From the NCBI GenBank assembly GCA_002350765.1, contig DEFK01000038.1:15904-57778 (forward strand): a stretch of DNA of 41,875 nucleotides, read 5' to 3'. Made by a program: the position numbers and the translations under genes. The stretch is from Ruminococcaceae bacterium UBA2854. GTDB taxonomy: Bacteria; Bacillota; Clostridia; Oscillospirales; Acutalibacteraceae. This document shows, piece by piece, positions 14,883-23,874 of the stretch. Position 1 is the first letter of the stretch; every line of letters begins with the position of its first letter. The notes beneath the pieces were generated by a model, which saw nothing but the letters and a program-made list of their open reading frames with translations, was not told where the DNA came from and made no database searches.

Positions 14883-14973
14883 TCGGCGAGCCGCCGCAGC
14901 CAATCACGCCTTTCGAAACGTTTTATCTTTCCGAAAGATTTCCTAAACGGCGCGGTCTGAATAAAGCAATTTA
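14880..14973. repeat. Stop-adjacent REP-like repeat, copy 3
   Basis: The sequence starts with the TAA of the preceding gene and reads GCGAGCCGCCGCAGCCAATC, CACGCCTTT, TTTCCGAAAGATTTCC and GGCGCGGTCTGAATAAAG. It aligns over about 90 bases with both units at 40608-40803. CACGCC and GGCG(C/T)G can pair to close a long hairpin. Confidence 0.7.
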
Positions 14974-14983
14974 AATTAAAAAC

Positions 14984-15009
14984 ACGGCGCGGTTTAAAAA
15001 CCACGCCGT
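14984..15009 (-). terminator. Terminator of the surface-protein operon
   Basis: ACGGCGTGGTT and AACCGCGCCGT (minus strand) form an 11-bp stem with one mismatch, followed by GTTTTTAAT. It lies 23 bases after the stop of the 47-residue ORF. Confidence 0.75.
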
Positions 15010-15031
15010 AATCTTGTTTATGCAGATTTAC

Positions 15032-15175
15032 TCACAGTATATCTTCTATAATAAAACTGTGTATAATCTTTTCTGAACCTATATGCTTGTTATCCGTTTG
15101 CTCGGAAATAAGGAGAACGTCAACCTTATCAATTTCTTCAACTATGATAATTGGTTTTTCATATTTATTTTTCAT
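15032..15175 (-). CDS. 47-residue small protein behind the surface protein gene
   Basis: The ORF starts MKNKYEKPIIIVEEIDKVDV and ends FIIEDIL. A strong ribosome site AAGGAGTG lies about 5 bases before the ATG. It is 12 bases downstream of the large surface protein gene and upstream of their shared terminator, so both are on one mRNA. The start resembles short MKKYEKP-type proteins that are common in gut Clostridia beside secreted proteins; that resemblance is from memory. No signal peptide or membrane segment is seen. The function is unknown. Confidence 0.65.
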   Translation of the reverse strand: MKNKYEKPIIIVEEIDKVDVLLISEQTDNKHIGSEKIIHSFIIEDIL

Positions 15176-15187
15176 TTCCGTCACTCC

Positions 15188-17899
15188 TTACTTTTTAACC
15201 TCAGTTTTAATATCGCCTGTTATTGCGTTCTTAACAGTATTAAAACTTGTCGAGCATCCGCCATATACATTAGTTCCGCCATAATCGTTATAGAATGTAC
15301 GCAATAAACCGTTAGCGTCGTAGTATCTGATATACGCTCTCGCTACAACATCTTTACCTTTATCGGATTCTGCGTTTTCTCCAGTATAATTAACAACAAA
15401 GGTCATCAGTCGATAGCCGCTGAAATTCTTATGGTCAATTTTCACTCTCGGGTTATTGCCGTATACCTTGCCATTGCCACTGTCATATTTTGACGTACAA
15501 TCAACATTAGTAACATAACGGAAATTGTTGGGGGTTTTTCTTTCCTCGGAAGTAGCGTTATTTAAGAGAGTATCTACTCCGTTTACGTTCTCACCCTTGT
15601 ACTGAATCTTATATTTGCTTTTGTCAATGTGCATATCGGCGTTGTCCGCAACAGTATCAATTGTACTCTTCGCCGCGGTTACATAACCGTATTCAACGTT
15701 GTTAGATCCAACTTTTTCCGTAGATAGGTCGTCAATATCGGAGAGAAGGCTTTCGCTTATTGATGAAATAAATCTAAGTCCGCCGTAATAGTATTCGCCC
15801 ATATTCTGGTCAAACTGCGCCTCGGGGCGAATCTGTACGCCGAATAATCCGAATCCGCTGTATTCGCTGTTCATATTATCGGGAAGCTCTTTATCGTCCT
15901 CGCCGTCTTTACTTACAGTACCGACGGGAATCCAGTGGGCGTAAACGTCGGAAAGATTAGCGGGGATTTCGCTGTCGAACTCAAACGGAATATCGCCGTC
16001 GCTTGTGCCGTCAGTATCGTAATACCAACCCGCAAAAACATAGTCGTCATTCGCAAACGCGGGGATATCGTAAAAAGCTTTAACTGTATCGTTTGTGAAT
16101 GTATACTCTGTAGTGTCCTCTGCCTCGCTCGCGTCACCGTTATAAACTCGGAACAACTTATCCGACTTTTCGGGCTCGTTAACGTGGAAGCTTAGAGTCT
16201 GTAACACCTCAACTCCGAACATCGGGTGAACCGTAACGCCCTTTGAGCCATCCTCGGAAGCAGGTTTTGTCATTTTCCAGGTGAGGTAGCGGTATTCGTT
16301 TCCGTCTGCTTCAAGCTCCGCGTTTTTGTTACTTACCCATTTGTTCAAAGTTTTGAGCAGATTATCATTTAGCGGTTCGCTTGATATAATCTCACTCTGA
16401 TTTGTTGTCATAGTAGCGGGATATATTATACCGTCAGTATTGGCTGATGTGAAATAGCCTATATTAGATGTGCTGTCCACGTTTCCTGAGGTTTTGGAAA
16501 TTCTTTGAATACAATGTGTTCCATTTGGCGAAAAGGTGTTGTAAAGTGAAGAATTCTGAACTTCAGCGCAGATGTTACCTGTTTTTAATCCTCCGCTGAT
16601 ATTACCGAAGTTATACGCGTTTACTATAATAGAGTGCTCAGAGCTGGAGATAGTGTCTTGCAAAACGCCGCATAATCCGCTTACAAATTCGGTATTTCCT
16701 CCTATAATATTTCCCGTGTTATAGCAATTGATCATTGAGTTGTATTGCTCGGGGTTATAAATAATCTCTGTCCCGCCCGCGTAAACAGGATTTACGGTTT
16801 GTGCGGTTCGGAACTGACCGACAATCCCACCCAAAATATTAGCATTTAGCGCGGTTACATTACCTGTATTGTATGTGTTCTGTATTGAGCAACAAGCTAC
16901 TTCGCCCGCAATACCGCCGCTACCGCTTGAGCAGCTTCCGTTAACGGTGATATCTCCGTGATTCGCGCATCTGTCAATATACACGGTCGACCAGTTTAAG
17001 CTTTTAGACAGAATACCAGCAATCCATTTTGTACCGTTACTGAGCGAGGGTGAAGCAATATCTCCATAATTAACGCAATCTTCTATTGTCAATGAATTAC
17101 ATTTAGAAACATCGGAGTTAGCGATTCCGACAATTCCGCTTGCAACATAACTGGATTCAACATCCGCTCGGTTTACGCAATTGCTAACCAAAGTGTTGTT
17201 ATTATTAGCTACTCTTATAAACGCGAGGATTCCTGCGGCTGAGCGGTTAGCTGCTGCATTTGTTGTTCCTATGATAGTTACATCTTCACCAACGGAACAG
17301 TCCTTTATATAAAGAGTGCCGGAATAGTTTTGCGCTATAATACCAGCGGTGTAGTTATAGGAATTATTAAGGTTTTCATCAGATTTGATTAAACAATTAC
17401 CAGTAAGATGACAGTTAATGATTTTATCGTCGCCCATAGACATAGCGGCGAAAGCGGCGTTATATGTTTTACCGTTTTCTATAGTAACATCTTTTAACGT
17501 TAAATCTCTGATTGTCGCGTCGCCGAGAATCGGTAAAAACGAAACGGTTGTATCATCAGAAGAAACCATATTAAGGTTGGAGATAGTATGGTTGTTACCG
17601 TTAAATGTTCCGAAAAAATAAGCATATCCGTATACCCGTGAATAAGACGATTCATATGTTGCGCCTGCGGAGATTTCAATATCATTTAGTAGGTTAATTT
17701 CTTTACCACTAAAATCATTATCATTATTAAGTTCATCCCTGAACGCGAAAAGATCATCCTCAGTGCTGATGTCATAAACCCCAGCGCTGGGATTCCAAGT
17801 GTTACCCGCCGCGGAAACGCTGAACGGTACAGCCGTGAACATAGTCAACAGCATTGCCGCTGTTAACAAGACTGATAAAATTGTTTTTGTTTTTCTCAT
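15188..17899 (-). CDS. Large secreted surface protein with GLUG-like and InlB-type repeats
   Basis: A signal peptide (RKTKTILSVLLTAAMLLTMF to VSAAG) is followed by about 500 residues of short beta repeats with CYNTGNI, NAYNFGNISGG, CVNYGDI and CANHGDITVNG, like GLUG/beta-solenoid motifs. A segment near residues 580-670 (FVFAGWYYDT-like; NDDYVFAGWYYDTDG) resembles an InlB B-repeat. The last ~200 residues are a further beta-rich domain (GGLRFISSISES to YNDYGGTNVYGG). There is no LPXTG or S-layer motif. I take the ATG at 17899, with GAGAGG nine bases upstream; the ATG at 17905 is only three bases away from it. Role in adhesion is a guess. Confidence 0.8.
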   Translation of the reverse strand: MRKTKTILSVLLTAAMLLTMFTAVPFSVSAAGNTWNPSAGVYDISTEDDLFAFRDELNNDNDFSGKEINLLNDIEISAGATYESSYSRVYGYAYFFGTFNGNNHTISNLNMVSSDDTTVSFLPILGDATIRDLTLKDVTIENGKTYNAAFAAMSMGDDKIINCHLTGNCLIKSDENLNNSYNYTAGIIAQNYSGTLYIKDCSVGEDVTIIGTTNAAANRSAAGILAFIRVANNNNTLVSNCVNRADVESSYVASGIVGIANSDVSKCNSLTIEDCVNYGDIASPSLSNGTKWIAGILSKSLNWSTVYIDRCANHGDITVNGSCSSGSGGIAGEVACCSIQNTYNTGNVTALNANILGGIVGQFRTAQTVNPVYAGGTEIIYNPEQYNSMINCYNTGNIIGGNTEFVSGLCGVLQDTISSSEHSIIVNAYNFGNISGGLKTGNICAEVQNSSLYNTFSPNGTHCIQRISKTSGNVDSTSNIGYFTSANTDGIIYPATMTTNQSEIISSEPLNDNLLKTLNKWVSNKNAELEADGNEYRYLTWKMTKPASEDGSKGVTVHPMFGVEVLQTLSFHVNEPEKSDKLFRVYNGDASEAEDTTEYTFTNDTVKAFYDIPAFANDDYVFAGWYYDTDGTSDGDIPFEFDSEIPANLSDVYAHWIPVGTVSKDGEDDKELPDNMNSEYSGFGLFGVQIRPEAQFDQNMGEYYYGGLRFISSISESLLSDIDDLSTEKVGSNNVEYGYVTAAKSTIDTVADNADMHIDKSKYKIQYKGENVNGVDTLLNNATSEERKTPNNFRYVTNVDCTSKYDSGNGKVYGNNPRVKIDHKNFSGYRLMTFVVNYTGENAESDKGKDVVARAYIRYYDANGLLRTFYNDYGGTNVYGGCSTSFNTVKNAITGDIKTEVKK

Positions 17900-17970
17900 A
17901 ATCATAAACCTCTCAACCCTTGTATAACCTCTCATTGATTTAGTTATACTATTTTCACACTATTACGTAA

Positions 17971-17999
17971 ATTATAACGCAATATTCACACTTTGTCAA
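17971..17999 (-). promoter_or_regulatory. Strong promoter of the surface-protein operon
   Basis: TTGACA (17994-17999) and TATAAT (17971-17976) on the minus strand are both consensus, with a 17-base spacer. The word GTGTGAA occurs in the spacer and again downstream of the -10 box. Confidence 0.85.
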
Positions 18000-18228
18000 A
18001 GTAAATATATGTAATATTTATCACATAACGCGGAACATCAAGAAAATAAGCACAACCAAACACCTTGAAATTCGGGCTGTTTCGGCACTTTTGCCAAGAA
18101 CTGTGAGAGTAATACATTTTTGTGTTACAATATGCACAACTGAGCCTATATTTACTTGTGCAAAAGGTAGAATTTAAAAATTCAGCCAAAAGCATTGATT
18201 ACACCTTTGGAGCAGTTTCCTATAAAGC
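18000..18228. other. Gene-free stretch
   Basis: No ORF with a credible ribosome site is seen on either strand. The only structures are GCACAA/TTGTGC (18134-18161) and a weak GGCA/TGCC hairpin near 18090. It lies between the surface protein promoter and the terminator of the CofE-like gene. Confidence 0.6.
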
Positions 18229-18252
18229 AAAAAAGCAGGCTTAAAAGCCTGC
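18229..18252 (-). terminator. Terminator of the CofE-like gene
   Basis: GCAGGCTT (18235-18242) and AAGCCTGC (18245-18252) form the stem; on the minus strand TTTTTTGC follows. Confidence 0.8.
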
Positions 18253-18299
18253 CTAAAACACTTGTTTTAATTTTAGAAATGATGTATAATCTATATATA

Positions 18300-19001
18300 T
18301 TATTTCTTTTTGCGGATAAGAACAATCGGGGTACATTCTTTACCCTGACCGCAGGGGTTATCGGCAATAAGTCCGTGGAGCTCTTCCTCGGAGAGAGTAA
18401 TGTCGGAAGAATAGCCTAAAACCTCCTGTCCGAGGTCGTTAGCGTCAACAATCATTGTGCTCATACCGAGCTTTTCTTTAATCTCGTCGCATACGCCCGA
18501 GGGGTTTTCGGGATTCTCGATACCGATATCGCCGTACTCGTCCCATACTTTATTATAGAAGCCGTCGAGTCCCGCGACATCCTGTCCTACGATTTCGTAG
18601 AATACGCCTTTCTTTCCGAAAAGCTTACATACTCCGCCCGCGAAGCTTGCCCAGAGAACCTTGGGTAAACCCGCCTTAGTGATAGCGTACTGCATTTTAA
18701 TAGTCTCGCCTACGCCGACACCTGCTGTTTCGGGGTGGGAAGCGAATTTCGAAAGGAACTTAGCCCAGAAGCCGATTTTTAAATCCTCACGTTTTACAAC
18801 GCGGTTCTGACAAAGCGCGATAATCTTCTCGCTCGACGATACGATATCGCCCTCCTCGTAGATGGGAGATACGTATTTCTTAAATACCTCGATATAATCC
18901 TCGCCCTGCTTTACAAAATGTGTTTTAATAGCATGGCGCATATATGTAGTGCCGTTTACGGTAATCTCTACGTTTTTACCTTCATTCGCGAAAAATTCCA
19001 T
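18300..19001 (-). CDS. Coenzyme F420-0:L-glutamate ligase (CofE)-like protein
   Basis: This 233-residue protein shows CofE-like blocks: MRHAIKTHFVKQGEDYIEVF at the N-terminus, EGDIVSSSEKIIALCQNR, and later AGLDGFYNKVWDEYGDIG and IVDANDLGQEVLG. The true CofE adds glutamate to F420-0 with GTP. Gut Clostridia usually lack F420, and no other F420 gene is in the window. The protein may therefore act on another carboxylate acceptor; that is inference. The start is the ATG at 19001, with GGAGG seven bases upstream. It is transcribed alone and is divergent from recD2. Confidence 0.75.
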   Translation of the reverse strand: MEFFANEGKNVEITVNGTTYMRHAIKTHFVKQGEDYIEVFKKYVSPIYEEGDIVSSSEKIIALCQNRVVKREDLKIGFWAKFLSKFASHPETAGVGVGETIKMQYAITKAGLPKVLWASFAGGVCKLFGKKGVFYEIVGQDVAGLDGFYNKVWDEYGDIGIENPENPSGVCDEIKEKLGMSTMIVDANDLGQEVLGYSSDITLSEEELHGLIADNPCGQGKECTPIVLIRKKK

Positions 19002-19116
19002 TGTTTTACCTCCGTACAAAAGTACATTCTTTTATCAACAGCTTTATTATATAATATAATTTAGAATTTATCAATTACTCATTAGTAAAATTACACAGTT
19101 TTTTTCAGGAGATTTT

Positions 19117-21324
19117 ATGCAGGACAACGAATTAATGGAGCTTAAAGCCAACGTTGAAACAATTATATATCGAAATGAGCACAACGGCTACACCGTAATT
19201 GAGCTTGACGACGAGGATGAAACCACCGCTGTCGGAATTATGCCTGATATAAACGCGGGCGAGACGGTAAGGCTTATCGGATATTTTAAACCTCATCCTA
19301 CCTACGGTATGCAGCTTGCGGTAACAACCTACGAGAAAAGTATGCCCGAGGATATAGCAGGAATATTAAACTATCTGAGCTCGGGCTCGATAAAAGGTAT
19401 CGGCCCCGCTACAGCGGCGGCTCTTATTAAGGAGTTCGGCGCTAACACACTTACCGTCCTGGAAAATGAACCCCAACGCGTCGCTAAGCTAAAAGGTATT
19501 TCTCTTAAAAAAGCTACCGATATAAGCAAACAGCTAAGGGAAAATACGGGTATAAGGGAGCTTATACTCTATCTTAATCAGTACGACATCTCCCCCTCGG
19601 GAGCGGTTAAGATTTTTAAATCCTTCGGCTCGAATTCTATTGCCGAAATCGAGAGGAATCCCTACTGCCTGGTAAATTCCGAAACGGGAATTAACTTTGA
19701 GCAGGCGGACAGGATTGCTATAAAGCTTAATTTCCAAAGCGACGATAAAATAAGAATCCGCGCCGCGCTCGCTTATGTACTAAGCCATAACCTGAATAAC
19801 GGTCACACCTGTCTCCCCAAGGACAAGCTTATAAAAACCACCGCGCAATTTCTCGCGCTCGAGGATGAAATGGTAAGCTACGCGCTCGAGGAAATGCTCG
19901 GGGAAAATTCGCTTATCGGATATGAAGCCGAGGGAAACGAGCTTATCTTCTCGACGGATATGTTCCAGTCGGAAAGCTATATAGCCGCAAGGCTTAAAAT
20001 GATGATGCGGTTCCCCGCCGTACAGATCCAGGATATAGACAAGCATATCGAGGCTATTGAAAGCTTTAACAACATTGAATACGCCGAGATGCAGAAAGAA
20101 GCGATTACGCAGGCGCTTTCCAAAGGACTTCTCGTACTTACGGGCGGCCCCGGTACAGGTAAGACCACGACCTTAAACGCTATTATTAAGATACTTAAAG
20201 ATAAAGGACAGAAAGTACTTCTCTGCGCTCCTACAGGCAGAGCAGCTCAGCGTATGAGCAAGGTTACGGGCGAGGAAGCTAAAACCATACACAGGCTTCT
20301 GGAGGTAGCGTGGAACAAAAACGATATACCCGAATTTAAGCGTAACGAGAAAAATATGCTTAAATGCGACGCGCTCGTTATCGACGAGGTAAGTATGGTT
20401 GACGCTAAGCTTTTCGAGAGCGTTATGAAAGCGCTTCCGCTCGGTTGCCGTCTTATTCTCGTCGGCGACAGCCACCAGCTTCCGTCAGTCGGCGCGGGTA
20501 ATGTTTTAGACGACCTTATCAGCTCCGAGATGATTCCCGTAGTACAGCTTACGGAAATTTTCAGGCAGTCGATGGAAAGCCTTATAGTTACTAACGCGCA
20601 TAAAATCGTAAACGGCGAGCTGCCTGAGCTTAAAAGAAAGGATAAGGACTTTTTCTTTCTGCACTCGGAGAATAAGGATATAATAACCCAAACCGTAATT
20701 GAGCTGTGCTCGGGACGGCTTTCTAACGCCTACGGCTACGATACATACAAGGATATACAGATTTTAGCGCCCGGACGCAAGGGCGACCTCGGCGTTAACG
20801 AGCTTAATAATAAGCTGCAATTCGTAATCAATCCCAAGGACAGTGAAAAGAACGAGCTCTCGTCGGGAAAGAAAATTCTCCGCGAGGGCGACAAGGTTAT
20901 GCAAATAAGAAATAACTACGACCTTCTCTGGGTTAAGGATAACGGCGAGACTGGCGAGGGAATTTTTAACGGCGAAATAGGAATAATAGAATCAATAAAC
21001 AAGCGCTCGCGTATTATTAAAGTCCGCTATGACGACAAGGTGGCGAGCTACGATTTCGACTTCGCGGTCGATTTGGATTTATCCTACGCCACTACCGTCC
21101 ACAAAAGCCAGGGTAACGAGTTCGAGGCGGTTATTATGCCGCTGCTCGACGGAGCGCCGATGCTCTTATACCGCAACCTCCTCTATACCGCGGTAACAAG
21201 AGCTAAAAGCCTTATAATAATAGTCGGAAGCGATACGACTATCGAAAAAATGGTTAACAACAACAGAAAGAATAAACGCTACAGCGGACTTAAATACTTC
21301 CTCTGGGAGAATGACGATGAATAA
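19117..21324 (+). CDS. recD2: RecD2-type ATP-dependent DNA helicase
   Basis: This 735-residue superfamily 1B helicase moves 5' to 3' on DNA and acts in repair outside RecBCD. N-terminal OB-like part, helix-hairpin-helix motifs (GSIKGIGPATAAALIKEFG near 90-110), then Walker A LTGGPGTGKTTT (about 344-353), Walker B VIDEVSMVD, LVGDSHQLPSVG and the C-terminal UvrD-like ATTVHKSQGNEFE. The length is usual for RecD2. No recB or recC is near, which fits RecD2 rather than RecD. CAGGAG lies upstream of the ATG. The last codons overlap comF, so the two are co-transcribed. Confidence 0.95.
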   Translation: MQDNELMELKANVETIIYRNEHNGYTVIELDDEDETTAVGIMPDINAGETVRLIGYFKPHPTYGMQLAVTTYEKSMPEDIAGILNYLSSGSIKGIGPATAAALIKEFGANTLTVLENEPQRVAKLKGISLKKATDISKQLRENTGIRELILYLNQYDISPSGAVKIFKSFGSNSIAEIERNPYCLVNSETGINFEQADRIAIKLNFQSDDKIRIRAALAYVLSHNLNNGHTCLPKDKLIKTTAQFLALEDEMVSYALEEMLGENSLIGYEAEGNELIFSTDMFQSESYIAARLKMMMRFPAVQIQDIDKHIEAIESFNNIEYAEMQKEAITQALSKGLLVLTGGPGTGKTTTLNAIIKILKDKGQKVLLCAPTGRAAQRMSKVTGEEAKTIHRLLEVAWNKNDIPEFKRNEKNMLKCDALVIDEVSMVDAKLFESVMKALPLGCRLILVGDSHQLPSVGAGNVLDDLISSEMIPVVQLTEIFRQSMESLIVTNAHKIVNGELPELKRKDKDFFFLHSENKDIITQTVIELCSGRLSNAYGYDTYKDIQILAPGRKGDLGVNELNNKLQFVINPKDSEKNELSSGKKILREGDKVMQIRNNYDLLWVKDNGETGEGIFNGEIGIIESINKRSRIIKVRYDDKVASYDFDFAVDLDLSYATTVHKSQGNEFEAVIMPLLDGAPMLLYRNLLYTAVTRAKSLIIIVGSDTTIEKMVNNNRKNKRYSGLKYFLWENDDE

Positions 21325-21976
21325 GATTTTTAAAACATTTATCTCGTTCTTTTTCCCCGAAAGATGTCCGTACTGTCTTAAACGTATAGACTGCGGTAAA
21401 ATAGCGTGTGACGAGTGCTCTGAACAGCTCCCCGAAACCTACAATATGAATTACGCGAAAGGCGGTTATCCGTGTTGCTCGCCGTTCTTCTATCAGGGGA
21501 TTTTCGCCGACGGGATAAAGTATTTTAAATTCAGAGGCTACTTACAAAGCAGTGAGAAAATCGCCGTAATACTTTGCGAATGTATTAAAAAGTATTACGA
21601 CGTTAGTACGATTGATTTCGTTACCTTTGTACCGATGCATAAGAAGAAACTAAGCGACAGGGGTTATAATCAATCCGAGCTTTTAGCGAAGGACGTTTCA
21701 AAAAAGCTGGGTATTCCGTTTAGAGCGCTGCTCATAAAACACAAGGAAAATATGGATCAGCATAAATGCCTTTCGAGCGCGAAACGAAGGGAAAATGTTA
21801 AGGGCGTATATAAAGCGGTAGAAGATGAAACAATAAAAGGGAAAACAATTCTTATTATTGACGATATACTGACAACAGGCTACACGCTCGGCGAATGCGC
21901 TAAAACATTGGAAAAGTATACTAACTCAAAAATTTTATGCGCAACAGTTTGCGCGAAAAATGATATTTACACTTGA
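21317..21976 (+). CDS. comF: ComF family phosphoribosyltransferase-like protein
   Basis: The 219-residue protein has an N-terminal zinc-finger-like CPYCLKRIDCGKIACDEC and a phosphoribosyltransferase fold with the PRPP loop ILIIDDILTTGYT near the C-terminus. FVPMHKKKLSDRGYNQSELLAK is typical of ComF. In Bacillus ComF takes part in DNA uptake; the ComF role elsewhere is less clear. I chose the ATG at 21317, with GGGAG at a good distance; the ATG at 21311 is too close to it. The start overlaps the recD2 stop by eight bases. Confidence 0.9.
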   Translation: MNKIFKTFISFFFPERCPYCLKRIDCGKIACDECSEQLPETYNMNYAKGGYPCCSPFFYQGIFADGIKYFKFRGYLQSSEKIAVILCECIKKYYDVSTIDFVTFVPMHKKKLSDRGYNQSELLAKDVSKKLGIPFRALLIKHKENMDQHKCLSSAKRRENVKGVYKAVEDETIKGKTILIIDDILTTGYTLGECAKTLEKYTNSKILCATVCAKNDIYT

Positions 21977-22001
21977 AAATAATTGCATTTTAGAATATAA
22001 T
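21973..22001 (+). promoter_or_regulatory. Promoter of the mreB-like gene
   Basis: TTGAAA (21973-21978) and TATAAT (21996-22001) are 17 bases apart. The -35 box overlaps the comF stop codon. Confidence 0.7.
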
Positions 22002-22030
22002 GTAAAATAACCTTATATAAAGGACGGTGT

Positions 22031-23059
22031 ATGGATTTGGATATAGGTATAGATTTAGGAAGCAGCCGTACAAGGGTATTTGTAGATAAAAAAGGTATTA
22101 TACTCGACGAGGCTTCCGTAGCGGCATATAATGTCGCTGAGAACAGAATTATCGCGGTCGGCGACGACGCTTACGCTATGATCGGAAAAACTCCCGACAG
22201 TATTCAGGCGGAGTATCCTTTAGCGGGCGGAGTAATAGCCCAGTCGCTTTTAGCCGAGGATATGGTGACTATCCTTTTACGTCACGTATGCACGAGTAAA
22301 ATCGTTATGCCGAGAGTGGTAGCGAGTATCCCAGGGGATATTACCGAGGTAGAAAAGCGCGCGGTTGTAAACGCTATTTCGAGTTTCGGAGTACGCAGGG
22401 TTTTCCTTATCGAAAACACTAAGGTAGCGGCTATGGGCGCGGGGATCGATATAATGAGCCCGCACGGAACTATGGTAGCTAACCTCGGCGCGGGAACTTC
22501 TAATGTCGCGATACTCTCGCTCGGCGGACTTTCCGTTCATAAGACGCTTAAGCTCGGCGGAAACGATATGGACGAGGATATTGTAAAATATATCAGGAAG
22601 AAATATTCGCTTATTATCGGCAGTCCTATGGCGGAGAAGTGCAAAATCTCAGTCGGCTGTCTTTCCGAGCCCGAGGAGGAAAAGACCTTCCGCGTTAAGG
22701 GCAGAGACGCTATAAGCGGACTTCCGAGATTCGTTGACGTAACCTCAAGCGAGATTATGGAAGTTATTATGGAAACCGCTATGCAGATTGTAACGCTTAT
22801 TAAGGACGTTCTCGAGGAAGCTCCTCCCGAGCTTGTCGGCGACGTATACAGCGACGGAATTCTGCTTACGGGAGGGCTCGCTAAGATAGAAGGATTTTCT
22901 CAGCTTATCGCGGATAATACCGATATTAAGGTAACGGTAGCCGAGAATCCCGAGGACTGCGTAATACTCGGCTGCGGAAGAGCTATAAACTATATAGCCG
23001 AGGTCGAGAGAAACGCTAAATCTAAAAATGATATAAACCCGCTTATGGCGGTGTATTAA
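22031..23059 (+). CDS. MreB/Mbl-like actin-family protein
   Basis: The 342-residue protein starts MDLDIGIDLGSSRTRVFVDK and shows actin-fold phosphate loops (GIDLGSSRTR; NLGAGTSNVA), VASIPGDITEVEKRAV, and GILLTGGLAKIEGF. That is MreB-like. MreB filaments guide wall synthesis at the inner membrane face. The usual partners mreC and mreD do not follow, and it has its own promoter and terminator, as orphan mbl/mreBH genes do in Firmicutes; which paralogue it is cannot be settled here. AAAGGA lies before the ATG. Confidence 0.9.
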   Translation: MDLDIGIDLGSSRTRVFVDKKGIILDEASVAAYNVAENRIIAVGDDAYAMIGKTPDSIQAEYPLAGGVIAQSLLAEDMVTILLRHVCTSKIVMPRVVASIPGDITEVEKRAVVNAISSFGVRRVFLIENTKVAAMGAGIDIMSPHGTMVANLGAGTSNVAILSLGGLSVHKTLKLGGNDMDEDIVKYIRKKYSLIIGSPMAEKCKISVGCLSEPEEEKTFRVKGRDAISGLPRFVDVTSSEIMEVIMETAMQIVTLIKDVLEEAPPELVGDVYSDGILLTGGLAKIEGFSQLIADNTDIKVTVAENPEDCVILGCGRAINYIAEVERNAKSKNDINPLMAVY

Positions 23060-23064
23060 AAAAC

Positions 23065-23086
23065 GCTCCCGAAAGGGAGCTTTTTT
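23065..23086 (+). terminator. Terminator of the mreB-like gene
   Basis: GCTCCC, a GAAA loop and GGGAGC (23065-23080) are followed by TTTTTT. Confidence 0.85.
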
Positions 23087-23196
23087 AATGCGCAATTCGC
23101 TCGGGAGCCCCGAGAGCCAAAGCCGCCTTTGGAAAAGCTGTGTTAATTAGAAAGTATCATCAACGGCGGGACAAACTAAATAATAATTTTTACCAA

Positions 23197-23229
23197 AAAG
23201 GAGCTATTGCGTTTTGCAACAGCTCCTTT
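23197..23229. terminator. Terminator of the HTH-lipoprotein operon
   Basis: AAAGGAGCTATTGC (23197-23210) and GCAACAGCTCCTTT (23216-23229) form a 14-bp stem with one mismatch. T-runs lie on both sides; on the minus strand it ends the operon. The stretch 23087-23196 shows only two small hairpins (CTCGGG/CCCGAG and CCAAAG/CTTTGG) and no gene. Confidence 0.75.
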
Positions 23230-23305
23230 ATTTGTCGGAATGTACAATTCAAGTTTTATTCCATATTATCAGTTGCTTTTCTTTATCTTATCATTATTTC
23301 CACCG

Positions 23306-23854
23306 CTATTCTTTTAAAAAGCTAACAGAATCAGCAATTTTATCTAATGTTTTATCATCAACATTCTCCCACGTATAAAACAAATACTCATTAGCGTGAT
23401 CATCAAAGCTAACAAATCTTTCGCTATAGGTAATATCATCAACGGATATGACAGCATCACCTTTTGTTTGACCAAGAGAATTTGTTTCATTATTTAAACA
23501 TACTATACTTTGAAATTTGTCGCTCAAAAAATTCTTTTCCGTGGTATGATTCAGTTGAGCTTTTTCTCCAAGCGGAAACATTTCATCTGATTTGCTTTGA
23601 AAAAACACAACATTATCATTATCATTTATATCGGGAACAGAAAAATATAATAAACCGTATTTTTCATTTTTTTCCCAATTTCCCGGTATCTTAATTGAAA
23701 AGGAGTTGTTTATTTTTACTTCCTGCCACCCGAAATACAAATGTAAATCAAAAGTATAGGTAATGGTACAAATCAGTTGAAACAAACAAATAATTGCAAA
23801 AATAATTACAACAGTTATAATAGACTGTCGGAATTTTTTAATTATACTGTACAT
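23306..23854 (-). CDS. Hypothetical membrane-anchored protein
   Basis: The 182-residue protein has one N-terminal membrane segment (SIITVVIIFAIICLFQLICTI) and an outer domain with ITYTFDLHLYFGWQEVKI and KIPGNWEKN, similar in character to PsbP/DUF-type stress domains, though I cannot name a family. AAGGGG lies before the ATG. It is the last gene of a five-gene minus-strand unit and ends at the terminator at 23197. AT content is higher than in the housekeeping genes. Confidence 0.6.
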   Translation of the reverse strand: MYSIIKKFRQSIITVVIIFAIICLFQLICTITYTFDLHLYFGWQEVKINNSFSIKIPGNWEKNEKYGLLYFSVPDINDNDNVVFFQSKSDEMFPLGEKAQLNHTTEKNFLSDKFQSIVCLNNETNSLGQTKGDAVISVDDITYSERFVSFDDHANEYLFYTWENVDDKTLDKIADSVSFLKE

Positions 23855-23874
23855 TCTTTATTCCCCTTTAAATA

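Noticed and set aside
17986..18195. 69-residue minus-strand ORF upstream of the surface protein
   Set aside because: There is no ribosome site; it overlaps the strong promoter at 17971-17999, and composition is not protein-like.
23088..23150. 20-residue ORF directly behind the mreB terminator
   Set aside because: The apparent ribosome site GGGAGC is the terminator stem. It covers two small hairpins, has no hydrophobic or charged pattern and there is no second copy.
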